Part shown: one piece after another, positions 37,976 to 46,955 of the stretch
Numbering within the stretch: position 1 is the stretch's first letter
Layout of the letters: each line of letters starts with the position of its first letter
NCBI RefSeq assembly: GCF_000373185.1
Contig: NZ_KB890630.1
Span: forward strand, 45,857-109,856
Length of the DNA: 64,000 bases
DNA from: Segatella paludivivens DSM 17968 = JCM 13650
GTDB taxonomy: Bacteria; Bacteroidota; Bacteroidia; Bacteroidales; Bacteroidaceae
Direction of reading: 5' to 3'
Program-made: the position numbers and the translations under genes
The notes under the pieces: model-generated
What the model was told of the DNA's origin: nothing
The model's input: the letters and a program-made list of their open reading frames with translations, nothing else
Database searches by the model: none

Positions 37976-38569
37976 TTATTTAACAAACCAGTTATGGATT
38001 GCTGTATCATAATGACTGCTCACTCCAAAAGCACGCTCTGCAAACATCTTGCGATCTTCAATATCAGTATTCGCACCCTTCTTGTTAAGAATATCAAGCA
38101 ACACAGAGTATTCTGCCTTACTAGGAATGATTACAACATCCTTGAAATTCTTTGCTCCTGCACGAATCAAAGAAATTCCACCTATATCAATTTTTTCAAT
38201 AATGTCTGCTTCTGAAGCACCACTTGCTACAGTCTGCTCAAAAGGATAAAGATCAACAACAACAAGGTCAATAGAAGGGATATCATATTCCTTCATCTGA
38301 GCAATGTCACCTTCATTCTCACGACGTGCAAGAATACCACCAAACACTTTAGGGTGCAATGTCTTGACACGACCTCCGAGTATTGACGGATAAGTAGTTA
38401 CACTCTCTACTGTCTGACATTCGTAACCCAGTGACTCGATGAACTTCTGAGTACCGCCTGTGGACAGAAATCTAACACCTTCTTCATTAAGTTTAGCTAG
38501 CAATTTATCTAAACCATCCTTGTGGAAGACCGAGATCAACGCGGTCTTAATTGTCTTTATTTCAGCCAT
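37976..38569 (-). CDS. purH: stand-alone IMP cyclohydrolase domain (PurH N-terminal half)
   Basis: A 197-residue protein equal to the N-terminal IMP cyclohydrolase (MGS-like) domain of bifunctional PurH. Signatures are ISVFHKDGLDKLLAKL, FLSTGGTQKFIE, GGRVKTLHPKVFGGILARR, VVVDLYPFEQTVA and IDIGGISLIRAGAKNFKDV. Normal PurH is about 510-530 residues; the AICAR-transformylase half is absent and the frame ends cleanly at a stop ten bases before mreB, so this looks like a genuine split gene, with the transformylase presumably encoded elsewhere. It closes the IMP ring from FAICAR. First gene of the elongasome operon. Confidence 0.93.
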   Translation of the reverse strand: MAEIKTIKTALISVFHKDGLDKLLAKLNEEGVRFLSTGGTQKFIESLGYECQTVESVTTYPSILGGRVKTLHPKVFGGILARRENEGDIAQMKEYDIPSIDLVVVDLYPFEQTVASGASEADIIEKIDIGGISLIRAGAKNFKDVVIIPSKAEYSVLLDILNKKGANTDIEDRKMFAERAFGVSSHYDTAIHNWFVK

Positions 38570-38597
38570 TATTTGAATATATTAATATATTAGACCG

Positions 38598-38605
38598 CAA
38601 AGTTA
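38598..38605 (-). promoter_or_regulatory. -7 promoter box (TAACTTTG) of the purH-mre operon
   Basis: Minus-strand TAACTTTG matches TAnnTTTG, 29 bases before the purH start. It is the only clear promoter for the six-gene operon down to rodA. Confidence 0.6.
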
Positions 38606-38651
38606 CTAAAAACTACTGATAGACAACACGAAATTGATAAAAAATTGTGTT

Positions 38652-40007
38652 TTATTTGTCTGCGTTGTGATCTTCTTCAACTTTTTTAGCAACTTGAAGC
38701 AATTTCATGGCATCCACATACTGCGCTATGCCCTGAGCTACGTTCTTTGCGGCTTTCATTGCTAGCACAACCGTCTGCGGACGGTGCACAACATCACCAC
38801 CAGCAAACACGCCTCTGCGAGTAGTCATTCCGCAAGGTCGATCAACCACTTTCACATATCCTTTTTCATCAACCTCTATCCCAGCAGTCGTACTAACTAT
38901 TCTATTTGCAGGTCGACTTCCAATAGCAAGATATATTCGGTCAAATTTTTCTATTCGCTCTCCTTGTGGAGTCTTTAATCTGCATTCGGCAAGACGACCA
39001 TTCTTACCTTCAATAAATTCTTCTACGCTTGTTTCCCATTCAAACTTCACGCCTTCCTTCAAAGCGTCTTCATATTCAGAATTTATAGCCGGCATTTCTT
39101 CTTGAGTACGACGATATAGCACTGTAACGTCAGCTCCGAGTCTTATCGCAGTACGAGCTGCGTCCATAGCAACATTTCCACAACCAATAACGCCTACTTT
39201 TTCGCCATCTTTTAAAGGTACCATATTCCTACCGATTGCGCCTTCATTGAAACTGCTCACATTATGAAGAAAATAAGTACTTTGGCTCACTCCATGAAGT
39301 TTTGCACCTGGCGTACTGTCCATATTCTGTGGAACGGCTGTTCCTGTTCCCATGAATATCGCATCATAACCAAGTCTAAACAAACTATCTACGTTAACTC
39401 CGTTCTCGCCGACAAGAGTATTACATTCAAAATATACTCCCAATGCCTCTATCTTTGAAATCTCAGCACGTACCACTTTCTTCGGCAAACGGTATTCTGG
39501 TATTCCATACATCAACACACCGCCGGGTTCACTCTGTCCTTCAAAAATTGTTACGTTAAAACCTTGTCTTGCCAAATCTCCAGCCACGGTTAGACCGGCA
39601 GGTCCAGAACCAATAATAGCTATTTTTCCACGATCTTTCTGTGGCAGTTTTCTACGAATAAGATTCATATTTGTATCAAAGTCTGCGATAAACTGTTCTA
39701 GTTTACCTATTTGTATAGGTTCACCTTTCTTGTTTAAAACGCAATGCCCCTGACATTGTTTTTCATGCGGACATACACGACCACAGATAGCTGGAAGATT
39801 ACTTTTTTCATTAATGATGCTCATGGCATCCCCCATATTGCCCATACTTAAAGCATGAATAAAATCAGGGATATTGTTTCCTATCGGACACCCTTTTCTA
39901 CATAGTGGGGTCTTACAGTTTAAACATTTCTTAGCCTCGTTTATTGCTTCTTTCATTGTAAAGCCTTCATCGACTACATGAAATGAATTTGTATCCTCTT
40001 TAATCAT
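38652..40007 (-). CDS. gltD: NADPH-dependent glutamate synthase small subunit-like oxidoreductase
   Basis: A 451-residue flavoprotein. The N-terminal Fe-S domain carries CLNCKTPLCRKGCPIGNNIP and CGRVCPHEKQCQGHC (eight cysteines for two 4Fe-4S clusters). An FAD Rossmann motif follows (AIIGSGPAGLTVAGDLARQG) and then an NADPH motif (VGVIGCGNVAMDAARTAIRL). This is the GltD/NfnB-like layout. No glutamate synthase large subunit is adjacent, so it could act as GltA-type glutamate synthase subunit or as part of a ferredoxin:NADP oxidoreductase; sequence alone does not decide. A spelled-out promoter was not found. Confidence 0.88.
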   Translation of the reverse strand: MIKEDTNSFHVVDEGFTMKEAINEAKKCLNCKTPLCRKGCPIGNNIPDFIHALSMGNMGDAMSIINEKSNLPAICGRVCPHEKQCQGHCVLNKKGEPIQIGKLEQFIADFDTNMNLIRRKLPQKDRGKIAIIGSGPAGLTVAGDLARQGFNVTIFEGQSEPGGVLMYGIPEYRLPKKVVRAEISKIEALGVYFECNTLVGENGVNVDSLFRLGYDAIFMGTGTAVPQNMDSTPGAKLHGVSQSTYFLHNVSSFNEGAIGRNMVPLKDGEKVGVIGCGNVAMDAARTAIRLGADVTVLYRRTQEEMPAINSEYEDALKEGVKFEWETSVEEFIEGKNGRLAECRLKTPQGERIEKFDRIYLAIGSRPANRIVSTTAGIEVDEKGYVKVVDRPCGMTTRRGVFAGGDVVHRPQTVVLAMKAAKNVAQGIAQYVDAMKLLQVAKKVEEDHNADK

Positions 40008-40100
40008 AATTGTGTCTTAATTAGTTTGTTTTTATATATCAGTTTGTTTTATTCTCTGTTTTTCCGACAACGCTCTATTTATGATTAGCCTCAAAAAAAA

Positions 40101-40124
40101 TAAGAGAAGACTACGCTTCTCTTA
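40101..40124 (-). terminator. terminator after rpoD
   Basis: Arms TAAGAGAAG and CTTCTCTTA with a 6-base loop; reading the minus strand, eight T residues follow. Lies 23 bases past the rpoD stop. Confidence 0.85.
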
Positions 40125-40146
40125 CCCTTCATATAGTAATTATATT

Positions 40147-41019
40147 TTATCCTAGATATTTCATCAAGATCTTTGCGTAACCACTATCACGCAACTTAGC
40201 AATGCTCTTCTCACGAATCTGCCTTACACGTTCACGAGTGAGCCCTAACTGATCTCCTATTTCCTCAAGTCCTTTTTCGTGGCATGCAATTCCAAAACAT
40301 TCACGTATAATAGTTATCTCACGTTCTTTAAGAACCTTCTTCAATACAGATTCAAGTTCAAGTGCCATAGATTCATGATCAACCTGACGGTCTGTGCGGC
40401 TATCATCGCCACCAGCCATTATATCAACCATACTATTATCCTCGCCATCTTGGAAAGGTGCATCTATACTTACATGATGACTATCAGCCATAAGGCTCTG
40501 GTCTATCTTTTCTTCCTCAATTTTTGTTACAGTAGAAAGTTCTGAAAGTGATGGCTTACGCTGGAATTCCTGTTCAAACTTATTGATTTCACGATTGATT
40601 TTGTTTAGTGAACCAACCTGATTCAATGGTAAGCGAACAATACGGCTCTGCTCTGCAATAGCCTGAAGTATGCTTTGACGAATCCACCAAACGGCATAAG
40701 AGATAAATTTAAATCCACGAGTTTCATCAAACTTCTCGGCGGCCTTCACAAGACCAATATTACCTTCATCAATAAGGTCGGTAAGTGAAAGTCCTTGATG
40801 TTGATACTGTTTTGCAACAGAAACAACAAATCGCAAGTTGGCAGTAACAAGTTTCTCTTTAGCGCGGGCTCCTTCAGTACCGCCCTTTCTGATTTTCTGT
40901 GCAAGATCTATCTCCTCATCAATAGAGATAAGTGGCGCACGTCCAATCTCAACGAGATACTTATCCAAGGCTTCGCTTGAACGGTTTGTAATACTCTTCT
41001 GAATTTTAAGTTGTCTCAT
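40147..41019 (-). CDS. rpoD: primary RNA polymerase sigma factor (Bacteroidetes type)
   Basis: A 290-residue sigma-70 factor, the short form typical of Bacteroidetes. Region 1.2 (EALDKYLVEIGRAPLIS), region 2 (VTANLRFVVSVAKQYQHQG, DLIDEGNIGLVKAAEKFD, FISYAVWWIRQSILQAIAEQ), region 3 and region 4 with the -33-binding helix LGLTRERVRQIREKSIAKLR are all present. This sigma recognises TTTG/TAnnTTTG promoters, which matches the boxes seen through this window. Its own gene carries such a box at 41094-41101. Confidence 0.97.
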   Translation of the reverse strand: MRQLKIQKSITNRSSEALDKYLVEIGRAPLISIDEEIDLAQKIRKGGTEGARAKEKLVTANLRFVVSVAKQYQHQGLSLTDLIDEGNIGLVKAAEKFDETRGFKFISYAVWWIRQSILQAIAEQSRIVRLPLNQVGSLNKINREINKFEQEFQRKPSLSELSTVTKIEEEKIDQSLMADSHHVSIDAPFQDGEDNSMVDIMAGGDDSRTDRQVDHESMALELESVLKKVLKEREITIIRECFGIACHEKGLEEIGDQLGLTRERVRQIREKSIAKLRDSGYAKILMKYLG

Positions 41020-41093
41020 CCTTTTACCTATTTCTTTTTCTTAACTTCCTGATTATCAGCAATATCCGTATTCTTACCCCACTAAAAGGCTTG

Positions 41094-41101
41094 CAAAGGT
41101 A
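41094..41101 (-). promoter_or_regulatory. -7 promoter box (TACCTTTG) of rpoD
   Basis: Minus-strand TACCTTTG matches TAnnTTTG about 75 bases upstream of rpoD, consistent with autoregulated expression by the primary holoenzyme. Confidence 0.55.
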
Positions 41102-41289
41102 ATAATTTTATTCGATATTACAACATCTTATATATAAGATTTAATCATAATTAACCTCATTGGAAGTTTTTGTTTGTAGTATATAAATTGAAAATCAATA
41201 TAATAACGCCATACATAATTTTATATTGCATAAAAGCATTAATTTTAATATTATCATAAATACAATCTGTTGATATCGGGATTTTTTAT

Positions 41290-41297
41290 TAACTTTG
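41290..41297 (+). promoter_or_regulatory. -7 promoter box (TAACTTTG) of the phytase-like gene and mntP
   Basis: TAACTTTG fits TAnnTTTG, 50 bases before the ATG at 41347. The rest of the 327-base divergent gap between rpoD and this gene is plain AT-rich sequence. Confidence 0.6.
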
Positions 41298-41346
41298 CAT
41301 CGTTTCTTCCGTAAAGACAATAAAAGAAGACAACTATTGATTGAAT

Positions 41347-42303
41347 ATGAAAAGAAATATTCTATTCGGTATAATAGCATTACTGAGTCTTTCCATTTTG
41401 GGACAGAATATTTGGAAAGATTATCATTCGGTAAGGCTTATGCCGCAACATTATTTTTCAGCCATACCCCCTGGCAACTACAGTGGCATTGCCAATATTG
41501 GTAATGACGATTATGCTGTCGTTTCTGACAAAGGCAACCATGAAGGGTATTATATTTTCCATATTGAAATTAATGATGACGGCGAAATAACCAACATAAC
41601 CAACAAGGATTTTATCAATCTAAATGGCAACAATCTTGATCAGGAAGCGATAACTTTCAATCCTGAGACACATCATATATACATTGGCAACGAAGGAACA
41701 TCTAATATAATAGAATATGATGTTAAATCAAAAAGTATAGTTCGCACTGCAGAGATTACTGATTATAAAAAATATTATATTCCAAATAGAAGCATCGAAA
41801 GTATTACATATGATAAGACTCGTGACAAAATATTTACCATCAATGAGTCGCCGCTTATTGGTGATAGTTGCCGAATGTTACGACTAAAACAGTTGAATAC
41901 TAATCTGACTGAAGAAAAGGAATTTCCATATTTTATAGAGCAACCTTTAAAGCCTGCCGACACTCCACAAGACCGACATGCCTATGGTGTTTCTGAACTA
42001 CTTTCACTCAACGACTCTACCTTACTTGTTCTTGAGCGTGAACTGTATATTACTTCTATGAAGTTGGGTAGTTGGGTAATAAACCGCATCTACCGTATCG
42101 TTCCAGGCAACCCAACCAAACATCTTGTATGCTCTTGGCGCACATCATTACAGCTGACAAGTTTCAACTTTGCTAATTACGAAGGTATGTGTCTAGGACC
42201 TAAGTTATCAGACGGTCGACAAGTTATCATACTTTGCGCCGACAGTCAAAATCGCTACAAGGGTGTACTAAAAGATTATTTCAGGACAATAATATTGCAA
42301 TAA
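41347..42303 (+). CDS. phytase-like esterase-domain protein (PF13449 type)
   Basis: A 318-residue exported protein: signal-like N-terminus (MKRNILFGIIALLSLSILG) and a beta-propeller body. IPPGNYSGIANIGNDDYAVVSDKG, EAITFNPETHHIYIGNEGTS and RSIESITYDKTRDKIFTINE fit the esterase-like activity of phytase family. The activity on a real substrate is unproven for most members. The TTG six bases upstream is less likely than the ATG. Only 15 bases separate it from mntP, so the two are cotranscribed. Confidence 0.75.
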   Translation: MKRNILFGIIALLSLSILGQNIWKDYHSVRLMPQHYFSAIPPGNYSGIANIGNDDYAVVSDKGNHEGYYIFHIEINDDGEITNITNKDFINLNGNNLDQEAITFNPETHHIYIGNEGTSNIIEYDVKSKSIVRTAEITDYKKYYIPNRSIESITYDKTRDKIFTINESPLIGDSCRMLRLKQLNTNLTEEKEFPYFIEQPLKPADTPQDRHAYGVSELLSLNDSTLLVLERELYITSMKLGSWVINRIYRIVPGNPTKHLVCSWRTSLQLTSFNFANYEGMCLGPKLSDGRQVIILCADSQNRYKGVLKDYFRTIILQ

Positions 42304-42318
42304 AAAATATAATAATAT

Positions 42319-42897
42319 ATGAATCAACTTGATATCTGGTTTTTAGCATTGGCACTAGCCATGGATTGTTTCGCTGTATCTATAGCAAGTGGCATCATCG
42401 TGAAGAAACACATAGGAAAAATGATGATAAGAATGGCTTTTCTATTTGGTTTCTTTCAGGCTGCTATGCCATTAATAGGTTGGTTTGGAGTGAGTACATT
42501 TACATCATATATTGAGAATGTAGACCATTGGATAGCATTTGGCTTACTTACTTTTCTAGGTGGCAGAATGATAAGAGAATCTTTTCTCCCAGAAGAAGAA
42601 AAGAAAATTAAGCCACGCAAACTTAAAACTCAGGTTGTTCTCGCCATTGCCACAAGTATTGACGCTCTGGCTGTTGGCATATCTTTCGCCTGTACAGGTT
42701 TCTCAAATCTTAGAATGCTGATATGTCCGCTGTTGATAATAGGCTTCGTCTCATTTGTAATGTCTATTATAGGCGTATTACTGGGGGTAAGATTTGGTAA
42801 ACCTATCGCAAAGAAATTAAAACCAGAACTATTGGGAGGTTTTATCCTTATTTTTATAGGTATAAAGGTTCTACTTTCACATCTTTATGGATTGTAA
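42319..42897 (+). CDS. mntP: manganese efflux pump MntP
   Basis: A 192-residue inner-membrane protein with six helices in two DUF204 repeats. Conserved acidic sites are Asp16 in ALAMDCFAVSIASG and the matching Asp in ATSIDALAVGISFAC. This is the MntP/YebN manganese exporter family. No yybP-ykoY manganese riboswitch was recognised upstream; the gene is second in an operon with the phytase-like gene. Confidence 0.92.
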   Translation: MNQLDIWFLALALAMDCFAVSIASGIIVKKHIGKMMIRMAFLFGFFQAAMPLIGWFGVSTFTSYIENVDHWIAFGLLTFLGGRMIRESFLPEEEKKIKPRKLKTQVVLAIATSIDALAVGISFACTGFSNLRMLICPLLIIGFVSFVMSIIGVLLGVRFGKPIAKKLKPELLGGFILIFIGIKVLLSHLYGL

Positions 42898-42912
42898 CCT
42901 CATAAAAAAAAC

Positions 42913-43016
42913 GGTTCTTAGTCACTTTTTGCAATGTCATTTTATTGCTTCTCCACAACATTTATGTGAGAACTTTTTATAAACCAAATTGACATCACCA
43001 AAAGTGAATAAGAACC
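42913..43016. repeat. 104-bp element with 27-bp terminal inverted repeats (MITE-like)
   Basis: The left end (42913-42939, starting GGTTCTTAGTCACTTTT) and the right end (42990-43016, ending AGTGAATAAGAACC) are inverted copies matching at 23 of 27 positions, separated by 50 bases with no coding capacity. It lies between the convergent mntP and cydB genes. No clear flanking target duplication was seen. It could be a miniature inverted-repeat transposon remnant or a long bidirectional terminator. Confidence 0.6.
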
Positions 43017-43061
43017 TATAACATTTAATCAAAAGATCTATGCAACTGTCTAGTTTCAATA

Positions 43062-44207
43062 CTAGTATAGCTGTTCGTCTTCTTTCAGTTCATCTTTTGT
43101 CAAAGATCTTTTATCGATCGCACGCCACGCATAAATAATGTATGCCAACACGAAAGGTACTAGTAGTGATACCACAGACATCACCTGCAAAGTGAAATAA
43201 CTAGAACAACTATTTCCTAGATAAAGCGAACTTTGCAAATCTGTATTTGAAGGATAATAAGCAGTATTATTGTAACCTGCAAGCAGGAATAAAGCAATCA
43301 CGGTCAACGTGGTTCCTATTCCAACAGACCAGATACCACGTATATACTTCTTTGATATAATACTGCGAATCGTACCGTATAGCACCAATAGCACTCCGAC
43401 AAGGAATATAACAGCTACCACTGGCATGTGCAACAAGTTCAGGGCATACTTATATGGCACCATACTCACCACTCCGGCAGCATTAACACCATAACCGTCT
43501 TTAACTAATATATGCGCCAAAAATGCAAGGAATAATATCAAGAAAGGAACTGTGTCGCGTAAGAGTTGCAAACGCAACTTACTATTTATTTCTTTGTCGT
43601 TGATATTATTGATCATATATAATGAACCTTCCATACGAGCAAGGAACATCACCGCAAATCCAAATATCAAATTCCAAGGATCAAGCAATGCGTCAAGTCC
43701 GTGGGAAGCATTCGCCCAATGGCTAATTGTGTTATTGTCAAGCAGTCCCATTGAAGCCTTGTTTACGATGAAGTTTGATCCTTCAAAGAATGTAGCTACA
43801 GCCACACCAATCAGGAACGGTCCGAATATACCATTGAAAACGAGGAAACGACGATATACTTTCGATCCGAAAATGTTGCCTGGTTTGGATTGAAATTCAT
43901 AGGACACAGCCTGTAATACGAAACTGACCAAGATTAACATCCACACCCAATAAGCACCGCCAAAACTTGTACTATAAAATAATGGGAATGATGCAAAGAA
44001 AGCACCACCGAATGTTACCAAGGTGGTAAAAGTAAATTCCCATTTACGACCTGTGGAATTTACGATCAGCTTTTTCTCCTCTTCAGTCCTTCCGACAGCG
44101 AAGATTAGAGAGTTTGCACCTTGTACGAACATCAAAAACACGAGCAATCCCGCCAATAGCGAAATTACTAACCACCAATATTGTTGCAGGAATTCATAAG
44201 TTATCAT
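43062..44207 (-). CDS. cydB: cytochrome bd ubiquinol oxidase subunit II
   Basis: A 381-residue eight-helix membrane protein. The N-terminal WWLVISLLAGLLVFLMFVQG, GGAFFASFPLFYSTSFGGAY and the helix carrying FNGIFGPFLIGVAVATFF fit CydB of Bacteroidetes, somewhat divergent from E. coli. It pairs with CydA to reduce oxygen to water with menaquinol, allowing nanaerobic respiration. It follows cydA after 12 bases. Confidence 0.95.
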   Translation of the reverse strand: MITYEFLQQYWWLVISLLAGLLVFLMFVQGANSLIFAVGRTEEEKKLIVNSTGRKWEFTFTTLVTFGGAFFASFPLFYSTSFGGAYWVWMLILVSFVLQAVSYEFQSKPGNIFGSKVYRRFLVFNGIFGPFLIGVAVATFFEGSNFIVNKASMGLLDNNTISHWANASHGLDALLDPWNLIFGFAVMFLARMEGSLYMINNINDKEINSKLRLQLLRDTVPFLILFLAFLAHILVKDGYGVNAAGVVSMVPYKYALNLLHMPVVAVIFLVGVLLVLYGTIRSIISKKYIRGIWSVGIGTTLTVIALFLLAGYNNTAYYPSNTDLQSSLYLGNSCSSYFTLQVMSVVSLLVPFVLAYIIYAWRAIDKRSLTKDELKEDEQLY

Positions 44208-44219
44208 AAGGCAACGTTT

Positions 44220-45722
44220 TTATTTTGATTCAACAATAGGCTCTGGTCCCTTGCGAATAGCTTTCAATAAGATTGTCAATTCCGCAACAAGCAAAGCTGT
44301 AAACAGTAACAAAAATAGGAAGAATGTAATGACTACCGAACTGCTTTCTACACCAGAAACAGCAGCTGACAATGGTAGCAGATCCTGAATTGCCCAAGGC
44401 TGGCGACCAACTTCCGTCAGAATCCAACCACACTGCCCTGCTATCCACACCAAAGGTATTGAATAAAGTGCAGTATATAGCAACCAGCGATTATTTTCCA
44501 ATTTGTCTTTGCGACCAAACCATAACATCAATACCATGACCAGTGAAAGGAATACACCTATACCAACCATGAAACGGAAAGCCCAATAAACTAATACTAT
44601 TTTAGACTTAGGCATCAATTCGTGCTTATCTTTTATATATCCATAACCAAAATACTTCATGTTTTTGTTCAGTACCAACTGAGCTGAATCTTTTTTCGCC
44701 TGATCTGTCTTTTCATATTTCTTGAAATCTCTGAAAGCATTCAAGGCTAACCTTCCTTTAACCATTTTTTGATCTGCCGACAAATGTTTCTCGCCTGTTA
44801 TTGGATCAGTATATCCATTAATCAAATCGTTGATACCTGGCACATAACCGTTTATATCATGTGTAGCAAGAACAGAAAGCATACCGGGAATTTTTATACC
44901 TGGCACAACAGAGAAAGGCATATTCTTTCCGCCATCCATCAGTCCCTCAGCACTAGCCAGTTTCATAGGTTGGTTTTTCGCCATCTGTAGTCCTGATTGA
45001 TCGCCCGTAAACATAATGAACAGGGCTGAAAATAGCCCGATTATCGCAGCCACCTTTATACTTGCTTTTGCCATAGGTTGTTCGCGCCTTTTCAACAGAA
45101 ACCAACAGCTCACTCCAATCACAAAGACACAACCTGTCAACCAACCGCTGCTTACGGTGTGAAGGAACTTCATTGCCGGTGCAGCAGAAAAAGCGACAGC
45201 CGAAAAATCAGTCATTTCATTGCGCACTGTCACTGGATTAAATGCCATTCCCACAGGATGCTGCATCCAAGCATTGGCAACCAATATCCACCAAGCCGAC
45301 AACGTAGCACCTATACCAGTGAGCCAAGTAGACGTAAGATGAAAACTTTTGCTGACTTTATTCCAACCAAAAAACATCACCGCTATAAACGTCGCCTCCA
45401 TAAAGAAAGCTAAAATACCCTCTATAGCCAATGGCGCACCAAAGATATCGCCGACAAACCATGAATAGTTACTCCAGTTAGTTCCGAACTCGAACTCCAG
45501 AATTATTCCCGTTGCCACGCCGATAGCGAAGTTTATACCAAAAAGTTTCATCCAGAATCGTGCGGCACGTTTCCAGAAATCATCTTTTTTAATAACATAA
45601 AGAGTTTCCATTGTTCCCATAATAACCGCTAAACCAAGCGTCAGTGGAACAAATAGCCAATGATAGCATGCCGTTAAAGCAAATTGTGCTCTCGACCAGT
45701 CTATTAGTGAAGTGTCTAACAT
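44220..45722 (-). CDS. cydA: cytochrome bd ubiquinol oxidase subunit I
   Basis: A 500-residue heme subunit. WSRAQFALTACYHWLFVPLT contains the high-spin heme ligand His21; MKFLHTVSSGWLTG carries the second heme histidine near residue 188. The GRQPWAIQDLLP segment is the conserved quinol-site region near the C-terminus. A periplasmic Q loop of about 100 residues separates the halves. Encoded in a DUF4492-cydA-cydB operon. Used for oxygen scavenging and low-oxygen respiration. Confidence 0.96.
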   Translation of the reverse strand: MLDTSLIDWSRAQFALTACYHWLFVPLTLGLAVIMGTMETLYVIKKDDFWKRAARFWMKLFGINFAIGVATGIILEFEFGTNWSNYSWFVGDIFGAPLAIEGILAFFMEATFIAVMFFGWNKVSKSFHLTSTWLTGIGATLSAWWILVANAWMQHPVGMAFNPVTVRNEMTDFSAVAFSAAPAMKFLHTVSSGWLTGCVFVIGVSCWFLLKRREQPMAKASIKVAAIIGLFSALFIMFTGDQSGLQMAKNQPMKLASAEGLMDGGKNMPFSVVPGIKIPGMLSVLATHDINGYVPGINDLINGYTDPITGEKHLSADQKMVKGRLALNAFRDFKKYEKTDQAKKDSAQLVLNKNMKYFGYGYIKDKHELMPKSKIVLVYWAFRFMVGIGVFLSLVMVLMLWFGRKDKLENNRWLLYTALYSIPLVWIAGQCGWILTEVGRQPWAIQDLLPLSAAVSGVESSSVVITFFLFLLLFTALLVAELTILLKAIRKGPEPIVESK

Positions 45723-45760
45723 ATAGATTATCTTTTATAAGTTTTTCTTTAGGTTTACTT

Positions 45761-45979
45761 CTATTTTATCTTTTCTATGAGGTTCTCTCCCACTTTATTT
45801 TGTTTTTCCTTATCACTCATGCCACTAAGTGCAGGATGAAAGAAGAACAGTCGTAATACAACGAATATGATAAACAATTTGATCATTATCACGAGCCATA
45901 GGGTACGGCCCCACGTCATGTTACGGAAGCCGTCGCGATAGAATCGCCAAACTGAAGTCAAGATGTGTATAACTTTCAT
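45761..45979 (-). CDS. DUF4492 small membrane protein of the cytochrome bd operon
   Basis: A 72-residue protein with one membrane helix (TLWLVIMIKLFIIFVVLRLFF). The segment WRFYRDGFRNMTWGRTLW matches DUF4492, which in Bacteroidetes precedes cydA. By analogy with CydX-like small subunits it may assist assembly or stability of the oxidase, but this is inference. Ends 38 bases before cydA. Confidence 0.85.
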   Translation of the reverse strand: MKVIHILTSVWRFYRDGFRNMTWGRTLWLVIMIKLFIIFVVLRLFFFHPALSGMSDKEKQNKVGENLIEKIK

Positions 45980-46075
45980 AGATGCAAATTAAATATTTTT
46001 TTTCCACTTTTCCAATTCTATAACTGAAAAATATATCATATTATGTTGCAAAGCAGAAAATAAAGGTTCATAAAC

Positions 46076-46126
46076 AACACGAGAGAGGAAAAACATTAAA
46101 GAATAATGATCAACCTCTCTCGTGTT
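46076..46126 (-). terminator. terminator after tpx
   Basis: A perfect 13-bp stem, AACACGAGAGAGG with its complement at 46114-46126, around an AT-rich loop, 20 bases past the tpx stop codon. Confidence 0.75.
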
Positions 46127-46146
46127 CATTTAAGAACTAACTAATT

Positions 46147-46647
46147 TTATTTTAAAGCAGCCAAGGCAGCTTCATAGTTAGGTTCGTTTGTTATTTCATC
46201 AACCAATTCTTCGTAAGTGATATTACCTTCTTCGTTAACAATCACAACTGCACGAGCCAAAAGACCTTTCAAAGGACCTTCAGTAATGCCTAGACCATAA
46301 TTATCTTCCAGACAGTTGCAGCGGAATGCAGAAAGTGATACGACATTCTCCAAACCTTCTGTTGTACAGAAACGAGACTGTGCAAATGGTAAGTCCTTAC
46401 TAACGCACAACACAACTGTGTTAGGTAATGAAGATGCCTCTTTATTGAAACGTCTTACTGAGTTAGCGCAAACAGGTGTATCAAGACTAGGGAAAAAGTT
46501 GAGCACAACTTTTTTACCAATGAAATCACCGATATGAGCAACACTTAAATCTGCTTTTACTCCACCAAACTTTGGTGCTTTTTCTCCTACTTTTGGAAGT
46601 TCACCAGTTAATTCTACTGGGCTTCCTTGAAAATTTACTTTTGCCAT
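46147..46647 (-). CDS. tpx: thiol peroxidase
   Basis: A 166-residue atypical 2-Cys peroxiredoxin. The peroxidatic Cys60 lies in FFPSLDTPVCANSVRRF and the resolving Cys94 in AQSRFCTTEGLENV, both canonical for Tpx. It reduces hydrogen and alkyl peroxides using thioredoxin. A single gene, located beside the bd oxidase genes, which fits an oxygen-stress role. Confidence 0.97.
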   Translation of the reverse strand: MAKVNFQGSPVELTGELPKVGEKAPKFGGVKADLSVAHIGDFIGKKVVLNFFPSLDTPVCANSVRRFNKEASSLPNTVVLCVSKDLPFAQSRFCTTEGLENVVSLSAFRCNCLEDNYGLGITEGPLKGLLARAVVIVNEEGNITYEELVDEITNEPNYEAALAALK

Positions 46648-46705
46648 AATTGTATTTTTAATTTAAATAGATCTTCTACGACGATAGTGCAAATGAGTCG
46701 AAATA

Positions 46706-46713
46706 CAAAAATA
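46706..46713 (-). promoter_or_regulatory. -7 promoter box (TATTTTTG) of tpx
   Basis: Minus-strand TATTTTTG fits TAnnTTTG about 60 bases upstream of tpx. The divergent gap of 308 bases to tetR also holds two similar GATAGTGCAA segments (46684 and 46769), which may be binding sites for a shared regulator or chance. Confidence 0.4.
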
Positions 46714-46896
46714 AAACTTGGTTTAATTTTGGTTTTTCCTAATGCAGTCTATGTTAACTGGCGGTAAAGATAGTGCAAGTTAAATACAAATCAAAATATA
46801 TTTGATTTATTTTATCTATGGTGAATGTTAATCTTATCTATCATGAGTTCGTGATAAACTTAGATCTATAATAAAATATAAATTTCTTGAGAGTTA

Positions 46897-46943
46897 TTTG
46901 GAAGTTACATTAAAACAAACTACTTTTGTTCCCGATTGGTAAC
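46897..46943 (+). promoter_or_regulatory. tetR promoter with overlapping operator
   Basis: A textbook Bacteroidetes promoter: TTTG at 46897-46900, 20 bases, TACTTTTG at 46921-46928. Starting on the last base of the -7 box is GTTCCCGATTGGTAAC (46928-46943), an imperfect inverted repeat (GTTCCC against GTTACC) placed over the transcription start, where a bound repressor would block RNA polymerase. The same sequence recurs before the target operon. Confidence 0.65.
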
Positions 46944-46955
46944 ATAACGATTTAT

